A stretch of DNA of 10,045 nt from Treponema sp. Its GTDB lineage: Bacteria > Spirochaetota > Spirochaetia > Treponematales > Breznakiellaceae. The position numbers were made by a program, and so were the translations under genes. Of the stretch, positions 6,100 to 10,045 are shown one piece after another. The notes under the pieces are model-generated. The model saw only the letters and a program-made list of their open reading frames with translations. It was not told the origin of the DNA and searched no databases. Every line of letters starts with the position of its first letter. Position 1 is the first letter of the stretch. Location of the stretch: contig JAISMQ010000030.1 in the NCBI GenBank assembly GCA_031276685.1, forward strand, positions 1-10,045, in the 5' to 3' direction.

Positions 6100-7261
6100 C
6101 GTCCTGTAGCGGCCCGCCGATCAGGCTGAGCAGCGTCTGCGACACGCCAAAGCGGGCCGCGACCCGGTTCAGATCGGCGCAGGCCGCGTCACGGGGCGGG
6201 CGCTTTAATTCGGCGCGTATCATCGCGTTCTTGGGCGTGTTGGAAACATCGACAAACTCCGCGACATCAACATCGTAGCCGTAGTTCCGCAGCGCCTCGC
6301 ATCGGATGCAGTCCGTAAAAATAGCGGAAAACCGTTCCTTGTACAAACCGTAGCGCCCGAACAGGGCGTATTCGTCCGTAAATTTGATCTGGCTGTTTAC
6401 TTCCTGCTGGCAGCAGGGAACCGAAAAAACAAAGCGTACCTTGTTCTTTATGGCGTACCACAGCGCGTAGTCGGTCGCCGTATCGCAGGCGTGCAGGGTC
6501 ATAACCATGTCCGCTTTTTCCGGATACTGCGGTCCGCCTGAAACATCGCCCTCGAAAAACTCAATCCCCGAATAGCCGTAGCGCGCCGCGATATCGCGAC
6601 ATTCCCGGACAAGGTCCTGTTTCGTATCGTAGCCGGCGATGCGCGTTTTTATCTTCCGTATGAACGTAAAGTAGTAGTACACGATAAAGGTCAGATACGA
6701 CTTGCCGCAGCCAAACTCTACCAGCGTCAGTTCGTCACCTGTAAAATTCTTAAAGCTTTCGGATATTATCTCGATAAACCTGTTTATCTGGACGAACTTG
6801 CCGTACTTTGACTTAACGACGCGGTAGGAAGAATCAAAAATCCCCAGATCGACCAGCGCGGGGATCTCCATCCCTTCGGTTAGAATGTGGTTTTTCTTCC
6901 GGTCATGGGAAAGGCCGGGGGCCAGGCTCTGTTTAAGCGCGGTTTCCTTCCGGCTTAGACGGCCCTTGGGCGTTACGCGGTACGAAATATCCCGGTCCGG
7001 CAGAAAAATGTTCACGTTGGAAAACCCGTTCGCGTCCAGAATACCGCCAAGCGCCGATCGCACCTGATCCGGTTCAATATTCTGGTGAAAGGCTTTGTTG
7101 TCAACGATCTTCTCGCACTGCCACAGATCCCCGCCCTTGATGCGCAGGGGCCTTAGGGTCATTTTTTTAACATCGCCGGAGGAACCGCTGAACACGGCTT
7201 TGACGACCTCGCCAAAACCGTGGGCCGACAGTTCCTCGAATACTGGTGCATACGCGATCAA
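6068..7261 (-). CDS. SAM-dependent methyltransferase of the Methyltransf_32 type
   Basis: A 397-residue protein. Residues ~180-340 form a class I Rossmann methyltransferase domain: SAM-binding motif I VEFGCGKSYL (181-190), an acidic residue at the end of strand 2 in AGYDTKQ (Asp212), LHACDTATD at 246-254, and VPCCQQE at 271-277. The HAC..ATD plus PCC combination resembles the Methyltransf_32 (PF13679) family, whose substrates are largely unknown; this placement is from memory of the motifs. The N-terminal ~130 residues (containing NVNIFLPDRDISYRVTPKGR) appear to be a separate domain. The start is TTG at 7261, supported by AGGGGGG about seven bases upstream; no ATG occurs in frame until codon 34. 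It is third in the right operon, 75 bases after the PilZ gene. Its end overlaps the convergent membrane protein gene. Target (RNA, protein or small molecule) cannot be told from sequence. Confidence 0.85.
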   Translation of the reverse strand: MIAYAPVFEELSAHGFGEVVKAVFSGSSGDVKKMTLRPLRIKGGDLWQCEKIVDNKAFHQNIEPDQVRSALGGILDANGFSNVNIFLPDRDISYRVTPKGRLSRKETALKQSLAPGLSHDRKKNHILTEGMEIPALVDLGIFDSSYRVVKSKYGKFVQINRFIEIISESFKNFTGDELTLVEFGCGKSYLTFIVYYYFTFIRKIKTRIAGYDTKQDLVRECRDIAARYGYSGIEFFEGDVSGGPQYPEKADMVMTLHACDTATDYALWYAIKNKVRFVFSVPCCQQEVNSQIKFTDEYALFGRYGLYKERFSAIFTDCIRCEALRNYGYDVDVAEFVDVSNTPKNAMIRAELKRPPRDAACADLNRVAARFGVSQTLLSLIGGPLQDASPGSVPPGR

Positions 7262-7336
7262 AACGGAAACCCCCCTGTGTGAAGCTTTTCCAAAACCGGC
7301 CGGCTTGCGGGAACAGCCCGCTGTGCAATGAATTTT
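7262..7336 (-). other. Gap between PilZ and methyltransferase genes
   Basis: This is the only sizeable gap in the right block. It holds a 5-bp GC stem, GCGGG (7307-7311) with CCCGC (7317-7321), and an 8-base palindrome CCGGCCGG at 7296-7303. Neither is followed by a proper T-run on the minus strand, so transcription probably continues into the methyltransferase. The ribosome site AGGGGGG for that gene lies at the end of the gap. Confidence 0.4.
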
Positions 7337-8092
7337 TTAATCGAAAGCCCCGGATTCCTGGATCTCCATCCGCTTGTTCCGCAGTTCAATAATGGGCAGT
7401 TCTTCCAGGTACTTTTCCAGGACGCTCTGCTCGTCCCCGGGAAAGGAAACAAACTCCAGGGACACGATACGCCCCGTCCGGGCCACGCGGCAGCCGGGGG
7501 ACAGGATCATGTGCCCGGCCCGTAGGCTGCAGCCGGGCAGGACCGCGTGGAGCTTGATGTCCTTCATCAAAGTGGAATGGGCCGGGGAAAACGAAAGCCC
7601 GGTGACGGAGATATTCTTAACCTCCCCGGGGATAATCACCTTGTTCGCCGGGTTGGAGATCAACAGGCCAAAGCGGGTCCACTCGCCCGTATAAAAACGG
7701 CGGGACCTGCGGCGCTCGTCCACGGGGATGTAGCGGGAAATGATGGTCTGCAGCCGGTCCAGATCGGGGGTGGCAAGGGTTTCGTCCACAATGCCGCTTA
7801 CCCCGATGTAGAAAGCCTGGGTGGTGGCCTCCAGGGGGAAATTCTTCCCCGTTAGTATTATTATCGGGCACATCTCTTTGGGCCGCTCGGCGCGGATAAA
7901 CTGGACCATCGCCTTCCAGTGGCGGGGAAAATCGTTGGCGCTGATAATCACCCCCGCGGGGTCAATCTCGTCCACGTTGTCCATGGCCTTGAGGATGTGC
8001 CGGTAACGGACCATCTCGAAACCCAGGGGCCGGATGTAGAGGGATATAAGATCGTAGGTGTCGTCCGACCCGACGGCCAGGAGCAGCTTCAT
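7337..8092 (-). CDS. Degenerate receiver plus PilZ domain protein (c-di-GMP effector candidate)
   Basis: A 251-residue cytoplasmic protein. Residues 1-~120 look like a response-regulator receiver fold: starting strand MKLLLAVGSDD with the acidic pair Asp10-Asp11, strand AGVIISANDFP (46-56) and switch region IIILTGKN (77-84) with Thr81 and Lys83. The position where the phosphorylated Asp should sit is Ser51 or Ala52, so it is probably not phosphorylated. Residues ~125-245 form a PilZ domain with the cyclic-di-GMP motifs RRRSRR (127-132, giving RxxxR) and NISVTG (160-165, NxSxxG), both intact. It should therefore bind cyclic-di-GMP and pass the signal to motility, adhesion or secretion machinery by protein contact; the target is unknown. 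Its ATG overlaps the previous gene's TGA by 4 bases, with GGGGA upstream, so translation is likely coupled. Stop is TAA. Confidence 0.88.
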   Translation of the reverse strand: MKLLLAVGSDDTYDLISLYIRPLGFEMVRYRHILKAMDNVDEIDPAGVIISANDFPRHWKAMVQFIRAERPKEMCPIIILTGKNFPLEATTQAFYIGVSGIVDETLATPDLDRLQTIISRYIPVDERRRSRRFYTGEWTRFGLLISNPANKVIIPGEVKNISVTGLSFSPAHSTLMKDIKLHAVLPGCSLRAGHMILSPGCRVARTGRIVSLEFVSFPGDEQSVLEKYLEELPIIELRNKRMEIQESGAFD

Positions 8093-9102
8093 TCGGTCCC
8101 CAGATTTGACACGGTGTAGTCAACGACGGCCCAATAACCGTCCTTGCGCTTAAGGTAGTACGTGTACCGCTTGCGTTCGGTGTAGTTGGTACCCGTCCTG
8201 AATTTTTCCAGCACCGTCACGGTCCCTTCCAGGGCGTTGTAATTGGTGCGCTCGACTTCGAATTCGACGGGGATGGCGGAAATATCGCCGTCGATAACGC
8301 TTTGCCGCAGCTCTTCCCGGTACCGCTCAAGCATCCGCCGCCGGCCCTCTTCGCTTTCCGCGTTCCACTGCCGCCGCCTGACGGGATCCCGCGTAAGGAT
8401 CTCCTCCAGATCGAGGTAGAGAAAGAACTTTTCCCACTGCCCTTTCTGCCGGGCGCCAAGCAGGTACTCAAGCACCTCGTCCGGGGCAAGGCGCTCCCGG
8501 CTCAGGATCTCCCCGGTGTCCGTGTTAAGGGCCGGCGGCGGGGAGCCGGGAAGGGCGGGGGGGCGCAGGCTAAGGGAAAGCCGGTTCGATTCCAGGACGC
8601 GGCCCGTTTCGTCTGAGTCCGCCTGAACAAGCTCCGGATAAACCCGGGCGCTTACGACAAAGGCCCCCGGATCTTTAAGGTCCGCGTAATCCCGCAGATC
8701 CTCCACAAACGAAAAAGATTCCCCGCTTTCCACGGAAATTTCCCGAAAAAAAACCGTGCCGCTGGCGGTCCGGCGGCGTACCAGGGAGTCCGCCGCCTCT
8801 ACCGCCCGGTTGCTCAGGGTCCGGATGTCAAAATCGATGGAAAAGGCCCGGTCATTGGCAAGCTTGAACCTGTAGGGGGCGGGCCCGTTGTTGGTGATGG
8901 TCGCCTGTACCAGAATAGGTTCGCCATAGGCGCCGCCGTAGGTACCGCCGGAGGCATCGCCGGAAGCGCCGCCCCCGGGCAATGCCGCATGGTAGATCCG
9001 CTTGTCAAAATAGCGGATGCTGAAATTCACCGGATCCTCCGCGCAGATCAGGGCAGGGGAAACGGCCAGAATAACAATTAAAAAGAGGCTCCCTTTCACC
9101 AT
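8089..9102 (-). CDS. Secreted protein of unknown function
   Basis: A 337-residue exported protein that I do not recognise. The N-terminus MVKGSLFLIVILAVSPALIC is a clear signal sequence. It could be cut by signal peptidase I after Ala21, or Cys20 could be lipidated, since spirochaetal lipoboxes are loose; Ile at -1 makes lipidation doubtful. Residues ~25-175 look beta-rich and immunoglobulin-like (PILVQATITNNGPAPYRFKLAND), broken by a Gly-rich repeat at 46-61. Residues ~210-330 alternate helix and strand, ending in TYYLKRKDGYWAVVDYTVS, a pattern seen in NTF2-like or DUF4878-like small domains; this is a loose resemblance. It is first in the right operon, with GGAG four bases before the ATG. 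It overlaps the PilZ gene, hinting at a link between an envelope protein and cyclic-di-GMP signalling. Confidence 0.8.
   Translation of the reverse strand: MVKGSLFLIVILAVSPALICAEDPVNFSIRYFDKRIYHAALPGGGASGDASGGTYGGAYGEPILVQATITNNGPAPYRFKLANDRAFSIDFDIRTLSNRAVEAADSLVRRRTASGTVFFREISVESGESFSFVEDLRDYADLKDPGAFVVSARVYPELVQADSDETGRVLESNRLSLSLRPPALPGSPPPALNTDTGEILSRERLAPDEVLEYLLGARQKGQWEKFFLYLDLEEILTRDPVRRRQWNAESEEGRRRMLERYREELRQSVIDGDISAIPVEFEVERTNYNALEGTVTVLEKFRTGTNYTERKRYTYYLKRKDGYWAVVDYTVSNLGTE
8920..8967 (-). repeat. Four 12-base tandem repeats in the secreted protein gene
   Basis: Four consecutive 12-base units encode ASGD, ASGG, TYGG and AYGE (residues 46-61). The units are degenerate but share the form (Ala/Thr)-(Ser/Tyr)-Gly-X. 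The repeat sits in what looks like a loop between beta strands and keeps the reading frame, so copy number could vary without disrupting the protein. Confidence 0.65.
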
Positions 9103-9133
9103 GGAACTCCGTTGAAATTGGCGACCATACCTA

Positions 9134-9142
9134 TGCTATACT
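9134..9142 (+). promoter_or_regulatory. Extended -10 promoter of mfd
   Basis: The plus strand reads TGCTATACT, an extended -10 (TGn plus TATACT at 9137-9142). TTGAAA at 9112-9117 is a possible -35 with a long 19-base spacer, which the extended -10 could compensate. Transcription would start near 9149, only about nine bases before the mfd ATG, with no Shine-Dalgarno in between. Confidence 0.5.
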
Positions 9143-9149
9143 CTTCGAC

Positions 9150-9155
9150 ATTATA
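9150..9155 (-). promoter_or_regulatory. -10 box of the right operon
   Basis: The minus strand reads TATAAT here. The -35 position has only a GGGAAA-like sequence, so strength is uncertain. Transcription would start about 9143 and give a leader of about 40 bases before the ATG at 9102. The start points for this promoter and mfd are only about six bases apart, so polymerase cannot occupy both together. Confidence 0.45.
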
Positions 9156-9157
9156 GT

Positions 9158-10045
9158 ATGAATACCTTATCATTTCCCGCCTTTATGAAGGGTATCCTTT
9201 CTTCCCATGCTGTTTCCGAATGTATAGCCGCCGTCCGCGGGGGGAACTACCCCCTGGAAATCCGGGGCGCGGAAGGATCCTTCCGCGCTATGCTGCTGGA
9301 CTACCTGGTACGGGACGGCCTTGACGGGGAGGCCTGCGCCGCAGTGGTCCCCACGGAGCAGGACGCCAACGAGCTTGCCCTGGACCTGCGGACCCTGGGC
9401 CGGGAGGCGCGGGTGTTCCCCTGGTGGGGGACCGTAGCCTACAAGGAAATGGCCCCGGTTTCCGAAGTCTTTGGCGAGCGGACAAGGATCCTCTGCGATC
9501 TGGCGGGCCGGAACGGGGGGCGGGAAAAAACCGGCGGCCCGGTGTACCTTATCCCCGAGCGGGCCTTCCTCGGCCCCGTGCCGCCCCCGGAGTACATGCG
9601 GGATCTGCCGATCCCCCTGACAACGGGGGACACGGTGGATACCGGCGCGCTGGCGGAGCGGCTTGCAAGCTACGGCTATACCAGGGTGCCCAAGGTGCAG
9701 GTCCACGGGGACTTCGCCCTCCGAGGGGAGGTGCTGGACATCCTTATGGGGGGCGACGACCGGGCCTACCGGGTCCTCCTGGACTTTGACCGGATCGAGG
9801 GGATCCGCCGCTTCGACCCCCTGGACCAGAGCAGCGGCGGGGAACGGCCCGCACGCCTCGTAATCCGGCCCATGCGCGAACTGGTCTGGACCGACGACCG
9901 GATCGAAGCCCTGGGGGACAGCCTGGCGGCTCTGGGCGAATTCCCGGACGGGGGCCGGGCGATCCTGGAAACCCTGATGGAAAAACGGGGACGGCCCGGA
10001 GAGGAGATGTTCTACCCCCTGGCCTTCCGGGAGGGGCCGGCCAGC
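9158..10045 (+). CDS. mfd: Transcription-repair coupling factor Mfd, N-terminal part
   Basis: 296 codons run to the window edge without a stop; full Mfd is about 1100-1200 residues. Mfd is a DNA translocase that removes RNA polymerase stalled at DNA damage and recruits UvrA. What is visible is the UvrB-like N-terminal region: VVPTEQDANELALDL (63-77), VFPWWGT (86-92), VFGERTRIL (104-112), and the diagnostic segment around 171-197 with SYGYTRVPKV then GDFALRGEVLDIL. After that comes AYRVLLDFDRIEGIRRFDP (203-221), equivalent to the family's strand pairing after the RG..LDI motif. The RNA polymerase-binding and motor domains lie outside the window. ATG 9158 is the first in-frame start after an upstream stop; ATG 9185 (codon 10) is an alternative. 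Neither has a Shine-Dalgarno. The gene is divergent from the right operon. Confidence 0.92.
   Translation, partial: MNTLSFPAFMKGILSSHAVSECIAAVRGGNYPLEIRGAEGSFRAMLLDYLVRDGLDGEACAAVVPTEQDANELALDLRTLGREARVFPWWGTVAYKEMAPVSEVFGERTRILCDLAGRNGGREKTGGPVYLIPERAFLGPVPPPEYMRDLPIPLTTGDTVDTGALAERLASYGYTRVPKVQVHGDFALRGEVLDILMGGDDRAYRVLLDFDRIEGIRRFDPLDQSSGGERPARLVIRPMRELVWTDDRIEALGDSLAALGEFPDGGRAILETLMEKRGRPGEEMFYPLAFREGPAS

Larger units (their letters stand above)
9132..9159. repeat. Imperfect inverted repeat in the divergent promoter region
   Basis: ATGCTATA (9133-9140) and TATAGTAT (9152-9159) are inverted copies with one mismatch and an 11-base spacer. They cover both -10 boxes. Two facing -10 boxes tend to create such symmetry by themselves, so this may not be a protein-binding operator. 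Confidence 0.35.

Noticed and set aside
7307..7321. GCGGG/CCCGC hairpin as a terminator between PilZ and methyltransferase genes
   Set aside because: The stem is only five pairs and no T-run follows on the minus strand.
9170..9706. 178-codon minus-strand frame at the right edge
   Set aside because: It lies opposite mfd, which is clearly identified by motifs, and has no domain pattern of its own.

Overview
The window looks like chromosomal DNA from a GC-rich spirochaete (my best guess is a Treponema-like lineage; this is inferred from the kinds of proteins, not proven). Coding density is very high and GC is roughly 60 % by eye. Genes are closely packed, stop and start codons often overlap, and most Shine-Dalgarno sequences are weak. 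I see no mobile element, CRISPR array, tRNA or rRNA. The region reads as a core or conserved chromosomal segment, not an accessory island.

Left block (minus strand, 5538 to 122): a probable operon read right to left. It runs from a galactokinase-like GHMP kinase, broken by one in-frame amber codon, through surE (5'/3'-nucleotidase), a cytoplasmic TPR protein with a Pro/Ala-rich N-terminus, and a large secreted protein combining TPR, NHL beta-propeller and a VWA-like region, to a bacteriohemerythrin. A good sigma70-type promoter precedes the kinase. Gaps inside the block are 12, 3, -4 and 24 bases. Bases 1-121 hold no convincing gene, only a possible promoter pointing off the left edge.

Middle (5557-6099, plus strand): a small two-helix membrane protein with a very basic cytoplasmic tail. 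It is divergent from the kinase and has a near-consensus promoter lying almost on its start codon. It converges with, and overlaps by 32 bases, the end of the next minus-strand unit.

Right block (minus strand, 9102 to 6068): a second probable operon. It encodes a secreted protein of unknown function, a degenerate-receiver/PilZ (cyclic-di-GMP) protein that overlaps it by 4 bases, and a SAM-dependent methyltransferase with a TTG start.

Right edge (9158 to the end, plus strand): the N-terminal 296 codons of mfd, the transcription-repair coupling factor, running out of the window. It is divergent from the right block, and their promoters overlap.

The most notable points are the single in-frame TAG in an otherwise intact kinase gene, two plus-strand genes whose promoters imply leaderless or nearly leaderless mRNAs, the unusual domain combination of the secreted NHL protein, and the PilZ protein whose receiver lacks the phospho-accepting Asp. 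I did not find clear evidence for a wholly new system.
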